Shown: positions 7,833-15,854 of the stretch, in pieces | How positions within the stretch are numbered: the stretch's first letter is position 1 | How the letters are laid out: each line of letters starts with the position of its first letter | NCBI GenBank assembly: GCA_028820215.1 | Contig: JAPPKD010000065.1 | Location: forward strand, 1-28,766 | DNA from: Spirochaetaceae bacterium | Lineage (GTDB): Bacteria; Spirochaetota; Spirochaetia; SZUA-6; Bin103 | Reading direction: 5' to 3' | Length of the DNA stretch: 28,766 nt | Notes under the pieces: model-generated | What the model was told of the DNA's origin: nothing | Database searches by the model: none | What the model saw: only the letters and a program-made list of their open reading frames with translations | Program-made: the position numbers and the translations under genes

Positions 7833-8172
7833 GGTTCCTCCGCGTGTGATTGTCTTCGCGGAAAGGCTGCGGCGTCAACGCCGATGTGGAAGGAAGGTGT
7901 CGGAAGGTCGCCGAGCCGTCTGAGCCGAAGCCCGCCCTCGAGTCGAAACACGACTGCCGGGCTTCACCTGAATGCGACTGCTCTGTAGCGGGCCGTATGC
8001 CTGCACGGCCATCTCACCTGTCCATCGGCTCAGCTACCTCCGCGGTTGCTTCGAGGTTGTTAAGCCCGAGCTCCCCTCCCTTCAAGGTGCAGCTCGGCGG
8101 CCTTCCGACACTTTGTGTATCGGCATCGGCCGCGGGAACCTGTAGCCCGCCCGGGCCGGTTTCTTCGGCCGA
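7833..8172. other. 340-base stretch without a protein gene
   Basis: No frame here has protein-like composition or a credible start. Apart from the ribosome site of the FmdB-like gene near 7837-7841, the stretch is filled by the nested inverted repeats described as the ncRNA entry at 7880-8130. A further short hairpin, GGCCG (8154-8158) with CGGCC (8166-8170), stands just before the stop of the SDR gene and lacks a T-run, so it is not a normal intrinsic terminator. Confidence 0.7.
7880..8130 (-). ncRNA. Candidate structured non-coding RNA (multibranch, orphan HEARO/omega-RNA-like?)
   Basis: Seen directly: a 20-base inverted repeat at 7897-7916 and 8092-8111 with one mismatch closes the structure. 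Inside it a perfect 9-bp helix (7920-7928 with 8025-8033) encloses two hairpins. One is 7929-7934 with 7958-7963 capped by the perfect stem 7941-7945/7951-7955; the other is 7991-7996 with 8005-8010. A third stem (8036-8040 with 8053-8057) follows. Outside, 7880-7886 pairs with 8124-8130. An alternative helix, 8066-8072 with 8091-8097, competes with the closing stem. Strand is inferred from the two minus-strand neighbours. The architecture recalls HEARO/IscB omega RNAs, which also occur without their ORF, but I cannot verify that; no IscB-like gene is present. Confidence 0.5.
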
Positions 8173-8943
8173 TCAACTGAGGGTCCAGCCGCCGTCGACC
8201 ACCAGGCAGGTGCCGGTCACGTAGGAGGCGTCGTCGGATGCCAGGAAGAGCGCCGCGGAGGCGATCTCGCCCGGCTTGCCGAGCCGCCGGATGCTGCGCA
8301 CCGCCAGCGCCTCTTCGATCGCGTTCGGGTTCTCGGCCAGCCGCTTCTCCTCGACCTCGGTGCGGATCCAGCCGGGCAGCACGGCGTTGACGCGGATCCC
8401 GTCCGGTTGGAAGTCGATCGCCATCGAGCGGGTGAGCTGGTTCATCGCGCCCTTGGAGGTCAGGTAGGCCGCCGCGTTCTCCCAGACGACCAGGCTGCCG
8501 ACCGAGGAGACGTTGACGATCGAACCGCCGCCGCGCGCACGCAGGTGCGGGATGGCCAGCCGGCTGAGGTAGTACACCGACCGCACGTTGACGCGGAGCT
8601 GCCGGTCCCAGGACTCGGGGTCGAGGTCCTCAGCGTTGTAGCTGTGGCCCTCGTCCACGGCGGCGGCGTTGTTCACCAGCACGTCCAGCCCGCCGAACTC
8701 CTCGACGGTGCGGGCGACCAGCGCGTCCATCTCGGCGTCGACGCCGACGTCGCAGCGCACGAACAGAGCCCGCTGACCCCGCTCCCGGATCGCAGCCGCG
8801 ATCTCCTCGCCCTGGTCCTTCCGCCGGCCGCTCACCACGACCGAGCCGCCTTCCGCGGCGAACCGTTCCGCCGTCGCCCTGCCGATGCCGGCCGTGCTGC
8901 CGGTCACGATGCATACGCGCCCTTCCAGTCGTCCCGTCGCCAT
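8173..8943 (-). CDS. Short-chain dehydrogenase/reductase (classical SDR)
   Basis: 256 residues, typical of classical SDRs. The cofactor motif TGSTAGIG lies at 14-21, the structural NNAA at 91-94, and the catalytic residues are Ser146/147 in NVSSVGS, Tyr160 and Lys164 in YLTSK. The basic SGRRK after the second strand (38-42) favours NADP(H). The C-terminus VVDGGWTLS is the common FabG-like ending. The substrate, a small alcohol, ketone or sugar, is unknown. The ATG at 8943 follows a perfect TATAAT by 8 bases and has no ribosome site. The gene is divergent from the protease gene, with only 39 bases between start codons. Confidence 0.9.
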   Translation of the reverse strand: MATGRLEGRVCIVTGSTAGIGRATAERFAAEGGSVVVSGRRKDQGEEIAAAIRERGQRALFVRCDVGVDAEMDALVARTVEEFGGLDVLVNNAAAVDEGHSYNAEDLDPESWDRQLRVNVRSVYYLSRLAIPHLRARGGGSIVNVSSVGSLVVWENAAAYLTSKGAMNQLTRSMAIDFQPDGIRVNAVLPGWIRTEVEEKRLAENPNAIEEALAVRSIRRLGKPGEIASAALFLASDDASYVTGTCLVVDGGWTLS

Positions 8944-8951
8944 GACGCCGC

Positions 8952-8957
8952 ATTATA
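8952..8957 (-). promoter_or_regulatory. -10 box TATAAT for the SDR gene
   Basis: A consensus TATAAT on the minus strand ends 8 bases before the ATG at 8943, so transcription would start within about two bases of the start codon. No good -35 is visible at 16-18 bases, so another sigma or activator contact may be needed. Confidence 0.5.
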
Positions 8958-8982
8958 GCGGCGCCGGCAGCGCCCGCAGGGT

Positions 8983-10311
8983 ATGATCGGCGACGTGGAC
9001 CGGCGCGGTCGGATTGGACGGATCGCTGTCACCGCGCTGATCGCCTGCGCGGCCGCTCACGCGCAGCACAGCACCGCGACGGCGGTATACGAGTCGGTAG
9101 CGCCGGCGGTGGTCTTCGTGGACACAGCCGGCGGCACCGGCAGCGGCCTACTGCTGACATCCGACGTCATACTCACGGCAGCGCACGTCGTATACCCATA
9201 CCGCTCGGCACGCGTCGTCTTCTCCCATGGCAGCGAGTTGCTCGACGTCCCCCTGATCGGCTGGGATCTGATGGCCGACGTCGCCGTGCTGGGCCCGGTG
9301 CAGAGCGAGGTGCCCGCTCCGCCGATCGACGCGGCGTCGGAGCTGGCAGTCGGCTCCGACCTGTTCACGATCGGCTATCCCGCCGAGGAGGAGCCGTACC
9401 CTCAACCGGCGATCAGCCGTGGCGTCCTGTCGCGGTACCGCCATTGGCCGGAGCAGGAGATCACGTACCTGCAGACCGATGCCCTGGTCGACGGCGGTCA
9501 GAGCGGCGGGGTTCTGGCCTCCGCGGACGGTGCCATCGTCGGGATGACGATATTCGGAGACTTCGGCCACTTCGGACTGGCGATCTCGGCCCGCGACGTG
9601 CTGTCGCGCGTGGACGCCCTGCTTGCCGGCGAGGACCCGGCCGATCTCGGCGACCGTAGCTGGGACGGGCCGCCGAACACAGGGCCGATATCGTTCGTGC
9701 TCTCAACCTTCTGGTCCGAACGGGCGTTCGCCATCGACGCGCAACCGGGCACGGAGGTAGCGATCACGGCTCGCAGCGCGAATGACGTCGCCCTGGCAAT
9801 CGTGGACGCATGGGGTGAGATCGTCGCCGAAGCGGACGAGACCGAAGAGGACGCCGAGTCGGTCACTGTGACGCTCGACGGCACCCCGCCGTTTCTGCTG
9901 ATCGTGGAGCAGTTCATGGAAGACGCGGCGGACGTAGTCATCGAAGCGGATGTCGATCTCGGGCCCATCGATGACCCGGATGACGGCGCGCTCCTGCAGG
10001 TGCCTGCCAGGAACGCGGCAGCGCTGGATTATCCGTACGACGTCGACTACTTCCACGTTCCGCTTCGGGGTGGCGAGACCGTCCGCATCCGCGTCGATTC
10101 CACCGCGATCGATCCTTATCTGAGGGTCGACTACCAGTTATCCGACGACGTGATCTCCGCCGACGACGACAGCGGCGGCGGCGTATTTGGAACGAGTGCG
10201 GAGCTGGTGCTACGAGCCGACCGGGACCGCACCTATCGGGTCGTGGTCGATGGCGCCCATGCGGACGAGACGGGCGGCTACACGCTGACGATCGAGCCGG
10301 AGGAGCCCTGA
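8983..10311 (+). CDS. Exported trypsin-like serine protease with PPC-type C-terminal domains
   Basis: 442 residues. The N-terminus has Arg-rich residues then a hydrophobic run IAVTALIACAAAHA, giving a likely signal peptidase site after AHA (residue 27); the GTG at 8995 is an alternative start. The S1-type domain (about 35-215) has a full triad: His68 in TAAHVV, Asp99 in ADVAVL and Ser174 in DGGQSGGVL. Residues about 225-442 form two beta-sandwich segments like bacterial pre-peptidase C-terminal (PPC) domains, the second containing the YDVDYFHVPLRGGETVRIRV pattern. There is no PDZ domain, so it is not DegP-like. It probably acts outside the cytoplasmic membrane. The next gene begins 3 bases after its stop. 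Confidence 0.85.
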   Translation: MIGDVDRRGRIGRIAVTALIACAAAHAQHSTATAVYESVAPAVVFVDTAGGTGSGLLLTSDVILTAAHVVYPYRSARVVFSHGSELLDVPLIGWDLMADVAVLGPVQSEVPAPPIDAASELAVGSDLFTIGYPAEEEPYPQPAISRGVLSRYRHWPEQEITYLQTDALVDGGQSGGVLASADGAIVGMTIFGDFGHFGLAISARDVLSRVDALLAGEDPADLGDRSWDGPPNTGPISFVLSTFWSERAFAIDAQPGTEVAITARSANDVALAIVDAWGEIVAEADETEEDAESVTVTLDGTPPFLLIVEQFMEDAADVVIEADVDLGPIDDPDDGALLQVPARNAAALDYPYDVDYFHVPLRGGETVRIRVDSTAIDPYLRVDYQLSDDVISADDDSGGGVFGTSAELVLRADRDRTYRVVVDGAHADETGGYTLTIEPEEP

Positions 10312-10314
10312 GCG

Positions 10315-12423
10315 ATGTCCCTGGACACCATTATCCGCACCCTGCCGGCAGGGGAGGTCGCCGTGCTGGCCGGCGCCGGCTTCCGCGACGGGGTGCCGGC
10401 CCGTGAGGCGCCGACTGGCTGGGCCATGGGTGTGGCGCGCCGCCCCGATGGCGACCTGATCGTCAACGACTACTGGGGCAACCGCATCTGGCGCATCGAC
10501 CGGGACGGCATCCTGCACCTCTTCGGCGGTGACGGCGTCTCCGGCACCGAGGGCGACGGCGGCCCCGTCGCGGAAGCGCGCTTCCGGGAGCCGCACGACC
10601 TGCATCAGGACCGGCACGGCAACCTGTACCTGTCCGACCTGGGCAACCACACCATCCGCCGCATCGACTACCGCACCGGCATCGTCACCCTGGTGGCGGG
10701 CAACGGCCGGATCGGGCGCGGCGGCGACGGTGGGCCTGCGGTCGATGCGGAGCTCGACTGCACGTGCGGGGTGGCCGTCGACGCCGACGGCAACGTCTAC
10801 CTGTCCGACGAGTGGGCCTGCAACATCCGCCGCGTCGACGCGCGCACCGGCATCATCGACCTGTTCGCCGGCTACGCGGCCCGGCACTACCCGTCCGAGC
10901 GGGGCGAAAGCCGCCCGTTCGCCGGCGCCGGACTGAGCCTGATGGGCTACCACGGTGACGGCGGCCCCGCCTCGCATGCCGCCTTCTACCACCCCGAGCA
11001 CCTGGCGTTCGACTCGCGCGGCGACCTCTACGTCTGCGACAACTCCAACGACCGGATCCGCCGCATCGACATGCGCACCGGCATCATCACCACCGTCCTG
11101 GGCAACGGCCAGCGCGCCTCCAACGGCGACGGAGGGCCGGCGGTGGAGGCCAGCACGCTGATGCCGGACGCGATCTGCCTGGACGTCCACGACAACCTCT
11201 ACGTCGGCGAAAAGTACGGCTTCCGCATCCGCAAGGTGGAGGCCGCCAGCGGCGTCGTCGCCACGCTGGTCGGCAACGGCGTGCCGGCCTGGGGCGAGGA
11301 GGGGCTGCACGGCAGCCGGACGGGCTGCAACTCCGTCGAGGCGGCGATCTGGGCCGACCCGGACGGCACCGTGCTCTGGGGCGACTGCTCCGGCCGGCTG
11401 CGCCGCTACGACGGCGCGACCGGGATCGTCACGACCGTCCTGGGCGGCACCGGCGTCGGCGACGGCGGGTCGGCGGGCGGCGCCTTCCTGCGCGGCCCGC
11501 TCGGGATCGACGTCGCTGCCGACGGCTCCATCTACTTCGCCGACCGCTGGAACCAGCGCGTGCGCCGCATCGACGCCGCCAGAGGCATGATCACGACCGT
11601 CGCCGGCAACGGCGCCCGCGCCTACGGCGGCGACGGCGGCCCCGCGCCCGATGCCTACCTGGGCAACCCGACCGACGTGGCGGTCGACCGCCACGGGCGG
11701 GTCGCCATCGCCGACAGCCGCCACCATCACGTACGCTTGGTCGATGAGCGCGGCACGATCCGTGCCGCCTGCGGCATCGGCCAGCCCTGGGACAAGGGCG
11801 ACGGCGGGCCGGCGATCAGCGCCGGCGTCGTGATGGTGATGTCCGTGCGCTACGGCCCGGACGACGCGCTCTACTTCGGCGACGCCGTGGGCCGCGTGCG
11901 GCGCATCGACCCGCAGACCGGCATCGTCACCACGGTGGCCGGCATCGGACTGCCCGGCTACTGCGGAGACGGCGGCAAGGCCACCGCCGCCCGCGTCGGC
12001 ACGCCGGAAGCGCTCACCTTCGGCCCGGACACCAGCCTGTACTTCGCCGACAGCGTCCATCACGTCATCCGCCGCGTGGCTCCGAACGGGATCATCGACA
12101 CCGTGATCGGCGACGGCACGGCCGGACATGCCGCAGACGGGAGCGACCCGCGGCGCGCGCGCATCGACACCCCGCGCGGACTCGACGTCGCCCCGGACGG
12201 CACGCTGTTCTTCACCGACTCCGGCAACCACCTGATCCGCTGCCTGACTGCGGCCGGCGAGCTGCGCACCCTGGGCGGCTGCCGCGAGGCCGGCGAGACC
12301 GGCTCCGGCCCGGCCGCACGCGCCCGCTTCAACCACCTCGGCGGCATCCGGCGCTACGCCAAGGACCACCTGCTCTTCGCCGACCACTTCAACAACCGGC
12401 TCAAGCTGCTCCGCTGGCGGTGA
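10315..12423 (+). CDS. NHL-repeat protein, twelve repeats (two six-bladed propellers)
   Basis: 702 residues built almost wholly of NHL-type repeats. I count twelve copies of the PxGLAVDxxGNLYVADxxNxRIRRID core, spaced roughly 50-60 residues, many preceded by TVAGNG...GDGGPA. Twelve blades would fit two six-bladed propellers in tandem. No signal peptide or membrane span is visible, which is odd because the gene is coupled to an exported protease (3-base gap, GGAGG inside the protease C-terminus). Such propellers usually bind proteins or glycans; some relatives have lactonase or lyase folds, but no clear metal-ligand set stands out. It may be cytoplasmic or use a non-classical route. Repetitive DNA accompanies the repeats. 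Confidence 0.85.
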   Translation: MSLDTIIRTLPAGEVAVLAGAGFRDGVPAREAPTGWAMGVARRPDGDLIVNDYWGNRIWRIDRDGILHLFGGDGVSGTEGDGGPVAEARFREPHDLHQDRHGNLYLSDLGNHTIRRIDYRTGIVTLVAGNGRIGRGGDGGPAVDAELDCTCGVAVDADGNVYLSDEWACNIRRVDARTGIIDLFAGYAARHYPSERGESRPFAGAGLSLMGYHGDGGPASHAAFYHPEHLAFDSRGDLYVCDNSNDRIRRIDMRTGIITTVLGNGQRASNGDGGPAVEASTLMPDAICLDVHDNLYVGEKYGFRIRKVEAASGVVATLVGNGVPAWGEEGLHGSRTGCNSVEAAIWADPDGTVLWGDCSGRLRRYDGATGIVTTVLGGTGVGDGGSAGGAFLRGPLGIDVAADGSIYFADRWNQRVRRIDAARGMITTVAGNGARAYGGDGGPAPDAYLGNPTDVAVDRHGRVAIADSRHHHVRLVDERGTIRAACGIGQPWDKGDGGPAISAGVVMVMSVRYGPDDALYFGDAVGRVRRIDPQTGIVTTVAGIGLPGYCGDGGKATAARVGTPEALTFGPDTSLYFADSVHHVIRRVAPNGIIDTVIGDGTAGHAADGSDPRRARIDTPRGLDVAPDGTLFFTDSGNHLIRCLTAAGELRTLGGCREAGETGSGPAARARFNHLGGIRRYAKDHLLFADHFNNRLKLLRWR

Positions 12424-12464
12424 GCGCGGCCACGCGCGTATGCTCGTGGCCGCGAGGTAGAGAC

Positions 12465-13523
12465 ATGGCGCTGTTCCCCACCACCGTCGTCGGCAGCCTG
12501 CCGCGGCCCGAGTGGCTGCGCGAGTTGATCCTGGACCGCAAGGACAGCCGCATCACCGAGGAGGAGGCAAACCCGCACCTGGACCGGGCCGCTGCCATGG
12601 CGATCTCCCTGCAGGAGCGCGCCGGGCTGGACGAGGTCACCGACGGGGAATGGCGGCGCGAGAGCTACGTCAAGGTGTTCGCCGAGCGGGTGCGCGGCTT
12701 CCGCAACGACCTCAACATCAGCAACATCCCCTATCCTGCGGTCGTCGAGCCGATCGAGTACTACCGGCCGATCGCCGCCGAGGAGGTGGCGTTCGCGCGG
12801 CCGCGCACCACGCGGCGGCTCAAGATCACGCTGCCGGCGCCGTACATCATCGGCCGGCGCATGTGGCACCCCGACCACTCGCGGGACGCCTATCCCCGGC
12901 GCGAGGACCTGATGGAGGCGGTGGTGCCGATCCTGCGGCGGGAGATCGAGGCGGTGCGCGCCGCCGGCGCCGACGTCGTGCAGCTCGACGAGCCGTGGCT
13001 CGCCGTGATGGTCGACCCGGAGTTCCGCGCCGGCGAGGGCATCGGCGATCCGGAGCCGGAGATGGAGCGCTGCATCGACCTGCTCAACCGCACCCTTGAA
13101 GGGGTATCCGGCATCGACACCGCCATGCACCTGTGCCACGCCCATTTCCAGCACCAGCACAGCACCGCGGGCTCCTACGACCTGATCATGCCGGCCCTGG
13201 CCCGCGCGCGGGTCGGAACCATCCTGATGGAGTACGCCACGCCGGACGCCGGCGGCATCGAGTCGCTGGCCGGCTTCCACCGGGACGCGCGCCTGGGGCT
13301 GGGCTGCGTCGACCACTGCGACGAAGCCATCGAGGCGCCGGAGACGATCGTCGCCCGCGTGGAGGCCGCCATGCGCCACGTGGACAAGGAGCGGATCGTG
13401 CTCAACCCCGACTGCGGATTCGCCCCGTCGGTGCAGAACCCGATCCCCGTCGACGAGGCGTACCTGAAGCTGAAGGCGATGTGCGCGGCCGCCGGGCAGC
13501 TACGCCTGCGCCATCCGGCATGA
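12465..13523 (+). CDS. Cobalamin-independent methionine synthase family protein (MetE C-terminal type)
   Basis: 352 residues from the ATG at 12465. It corresponds to the zinc-binding C-terminal barrel of MetE without the N-terminal half. It opens with the family signature TTVVGSLPRP. The zinc ligands are all present: His222 and Cys224 in MHLCHAHF, Glu256 in LMEYA and Cys317 in NPDCGF; the 61-residue step between the last two equals that in E. coli MetE. Such short forms move a methyl group onto a thiol, homocysteine in core-MetE types or other acceptors in catabolic types. No corrinoid protein or methylene-THF reductase is adjacent, so the methyl donor is uncertain. A GAGGTAG purine stretch precedes the start. 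The SGNH gene follows after 10 bases. Confidence 0.85.
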   Translation: MALFPTTVVGSLPRPEWLRELILDRKDSRITEEEANPHLDRAAAMAISLQERAGLDEVTDGEWRRESYVKVFAERVRGFRNDLNISNIPYPAVVEPIEYYRPIAAEEVAFARPRTTRRLKITLPAPYIIGRRMWHPDHSRDAYPRREDLMEAVVPILRREIEAVRAAGADVVQLDEPWLAVMVDPEFRAGEGIGDPEPEMERCIDLLNRTLEGVSGIDTAMHLCHAHFQHQHSTAGSYDLIMPALARARVGTILMEYATPDAGGIESLAGFHRDARLGLGCVDHCDEAIEAPETIVARVEAAMRHVDKERIVLNPDCGFAPSVQNPIPVDEAYLKLKAMCAAAGQLRLRHPA

Positions 13524-13533
13524 TCCTGCCCGC

Positions 13534-14556
13534 ATGATCCACGAGCGCGTCGAGCTGCACAACGTCGCCGAGCTGCGCTACGAGGCGCGCCGCGGCGGCT
13601 ACCGGCTGCAGCGCGTGCCGGAGTCGGTGCGCAGGGCGCTGAATCCCGGCGCGCAGCTCTGCGTCCTGCAGCCGGACAACGCCGAGATCCGCTACGTGGC
13701 CACGGGACCGTCGCGAGTGACGCTCTCTTCGCACGGCCAGACCCGCGTCAGCGTCTTCTTCGGTCAGTTCGACTCCTACCAGCGCGCCGTCGTCGGCCGA
13801 GATCCGCAGACGATCGAGGTCACCCCCAGCGAGGCGCTCGAAGCCCTCCCCGACCGCTACACCACCGGCATGCCGTTCTCGCCACGCGTGGTGCGGCTGG
13901 TCCTGGGCGGGCCCGAGCGCGACCCCCTGCTGCTGCACGGTGTCGAAGGCGAGGAGGTCCGCCCGCCGGCGGCGGACGAGGTGCCGTCACTGCGCCTGCT
14001 CACCTACGGGACCTCGATCACACACGGCTACTTCGCCGAGGGCCCGCACCTGACCTACGTCGGCCACGCGGCGCGCCGCCTGGGCGCCGACCTTATCAAC
14101 CTGGGGGTGGCCGGCTCCGCCCACTGCGAGCCGGAGATCGCCGACTACATGGCCGAGCGCACCGACTGGCACGTCGCCAGCCTGGGCCTGTCGGTGAACA
14201 TGCAGGGCTTCCCGATGGCGGAATTCCGGCGGCGCGTGCAGTACCTGGTCGACCGCGTCGCCGGCGCCGATACCGGCCGGCCGGTCGCCTGCATCACGCT
14301 CTGGCCCTACTACCGCGACTTCGGCTGGGAGCCGCCCGGCGAGTACGGGGGCACGCCGGAGGAGTACCGCCAGGAACTGCGCGACGCGATTGCGGCCACC
14401 GGACACGCGAATGCGCACCTGCTCGAGGGGCCGGATCTGCTCACCGACATCAGCGGCCTGAGCGCCGACCTCATCCACCCCGCCGACTACGGCATGATGG
14501 AAATGGGCCGGCGCCTGGCCGAGCGCCTCGCCGCGCTGCTGGAGCGCTCCGCTTAG
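13534..14556 (+). CDS. SGNH/GDSL-type esterase (carbohydrate esterase-like)
   Basis: 340 residues. The N-terminal 150 residues form a beta-rich jelly-roll-like domain; the second half is an SGNH hydrolase with nucleophile Ser161 in LLTYGTSITHG, the Gly block LGVAGSAHCE, the Asn block LGLSVNM, and the Asp312/His315 pair in SADLIHPAD. The two-domain layout recalls CE2-type acetyl-xylan esterases and similar sugar deacylases. No signal peptide is present, so it would act on small acylated sugars inside the cell. The start at 13534 is 10 bases beyond the methyltransferase stop and the two are likely co-transcribed. Its TAG stop shares bases with the TAA of the convergent aminotransferase gene. 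Confidence 0.85.
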   Translation: MIHERVELHNVAELRYEARRGGYRLQRVPESVRRALNPGAQLCVLQPDNAEIRYVATGPSRVTLSSHGQTRVSVFFGQFDSYQRAVVGRDPQTIEVTPSEALEALPDRYTTGMPFSPRVVRLVLGGPERDPLLLHGVEGEEVRPPAADEVPSLRLLTYGTSITHGYFAEGPHLTYVGHAARRLGADLINLGVAGSAHCEPEIADYMAERTDWHVASLGLSVNMQGFPMAEFRRRVQYLVDRVAGADTGRPVACITLWPYYRDFGWEPPGEYGGTPEEYRQELRDAIAATGHANAHLLEGPDLLTDISGLSADLIHPADYGMMEMGRRLAERLAALLERSA

Positions 14557-15767
14557 CCGGCGACCGCCTCCACGGCCGGCTCCAGCAGTCCGGCGAGCGC
14601 CGCGATGGCGGCGTCCATCTCGTCCGGGCGGTTCCAGCCGAAGCACAGGCGCATGCGGTCGCGGCCCGACACGCCGTCGGCGGCGGTGCGCGGTCCCGGC
14701 GCGAACAGCACGCCGTTCTCGGCGCCGCGCTCGCTGGCTGCCACCGCATCCGAGCCGTCGAGCATCTGCACGAACACGAACAGGCCGCCGGACGGGCTGG
14801 TCCAGCGGGCGCGCCCGCCCAGGTGCGTCTCGAGCGCCGCCAGGATCGCGTCACGCTTGGCCTGCAGCAGGCCGCGCACTCGGTCGATGTGGGCGGCAAG
14901 CCCTCCGCTCTCGGCATAGCGGTGCACGGCCATGGCGGTGAACTGACTGACTGCGCCGACGCCCTTGACGGCCATCATCCGATCCATCAGGTCCGGGGCC
15001 GCGGTTACGTAACCGATGCGCATGCCCGGTCCGATGTTCTTCGAGAAGGAGGCGACGTAGATGGTGCGGCCGCTGTCGTCGAGCGAGCGGATCGCCGCCG
15101 GCACCTCCTGGCCCTCGAAGGCCAGGTCGACGTAGCAGTCGTCCTCCCACACCGGCACGCCGTAACGGCCTGAGATCTCGCTCACCGCCTCGCGCCGCGG
15201 CATGGACTCCACCCAGCCGAGCGGGTTCTGGAAGGTCGGCACCGTGTAGACCGCCTTCACCCGCTTGCCTTCGTCCAGCGCAGCCTGAAGCTGGTACTCC
15301 AGCGAGTCCGGCAGCATGCCCTCGTCGTCCGATTCCACGCCGCGGATGTCGGCGCCGAAGCGGCGCAGGATGCCGAGCGTACCGGCGTAGGTGAAGTCCT
15401 CGACCAGCACCACATCGCCGGGGTCGACCAGCGCCTGCGCGACCAGGAAGTTGGGCTCGCTCGACCCGGAGCCCAGGAGGATGCTGTCGGCGTCCACCGT
15501 GAATCCGCGCGTCTCGGCGAGCCGGCCGGTCAGCCACTCGCGCAGCGGCGGGTAGCCGAGCGGGTGCGGGTAGTGGGCCAGGCTGCGACCGGCGACGGCC
15601 AGCTCCTCACGCAGGCACTCGACCAGCGCGTCGAGCGGCAGCGAGTCGGGATCGGGATAGGCGACCCCGAAGTCGTACAGGGCCGTCGGATGCGCCGTGC
15701 GCGCGACCGGTTCGCTCGGCACCGAGCGGGCCAGCAGATCGTCCCACCCGCAACACTCTGAACTCAT
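14553..15767 (-). CDS. PLP-dependent aminotransferase (2-aminoadipate/MocR-like, class I)
   Basis: 404 residues from the ATG at 15767, fixed by GGAGG eight bases upstream; the frame stays open for about 190 codons further but without support. It is a fold-type I aminotransferase with the family sequence LARS...YDFGVAYPDPDSLP at the start, the YPHPLGYPPLREWL motif, VPTFQNPLG, and the PLP lysine Lys243 in SFSKNIGPGMRIGYV. This is the pattern of LysN/2-aminoadipate aminotransferases and of the effector domain of MocR regulators, but no HTH domain is attached. A -10-like TAGTAT (15790-15795) lies upstream. It is divergent from an aldo/keto reductase. The substrate is an amino acid not determinable from sequence. 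Confidence 0.88.
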   Translation of the reverse strand: MSSECCGWDDLLARSVPSEPVARTAHPTALYDFGVAYPDPDSLPLDALVECLREELAVAGRSLAHYPHPLGYPPLREWLTGRLAETRGFTVDADSILLGSGSSEPNFLVAQALVDPGDVVLVEDFTYAGTLGILRRFGADIRGVESDDEGMLPDSLEYQLQAALDEGKRVKAVYTVPTFQNPLGWVESMPRREAVSEISGRYGVPVWEDDCYVDLAFEGQEVPAAIRSLDDSGRTIYVASFSKNIGPGMRIGYVTAAPDLMDRMMAVKGVGAVSQFTAMAVHRYAESGGLAAHIDRVRGLLQAKRDAILAALETHLGGRARWTSPSGGLFVFVQMLDGSDAVAASERGAENGVLFAPGPRTAADGVSGRDRMRLCFGWNRPDEMDAAIAALAGLLEPAVEAVAG

Positions 15768-15854
15768 CGGCGATACCTCCGTTCGGGGCATACTAACGAT
15801 CGGCACGCGCTGCGGCGACAGCCGGCCGGCGCGCCCAGCCTGGAGGGACAACGG

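Noticed and set aside
7991..8010. Group II intron domain V-like hairpin
   Set aside because: The stem begins like domain V but is far too short and lacks the bulge and tetraloop; no reverse transcriptase is near.
7897..8111. Insertion sequence or MITE defined by the 20-bp inverted repeats
   Set aside because: No target-site duplication flanks the arms and there is no transposase; internal helices favour an RNA, though a MITE is not excluded.
8154..8170. Terminator hairpin after the SDR gene
   Set aside because: Five-pair stem only, and no T-run on either strand.
10210..12387. 725-residue open frame on the minus strand opposite the NHL protein
   Set aside because: GC-rich repeats on the plus strand keep the opposite strand free of stops; composition is Ala/Val/Gly/Asp-rich without domains, and the plus frame has clear NHL repeats.
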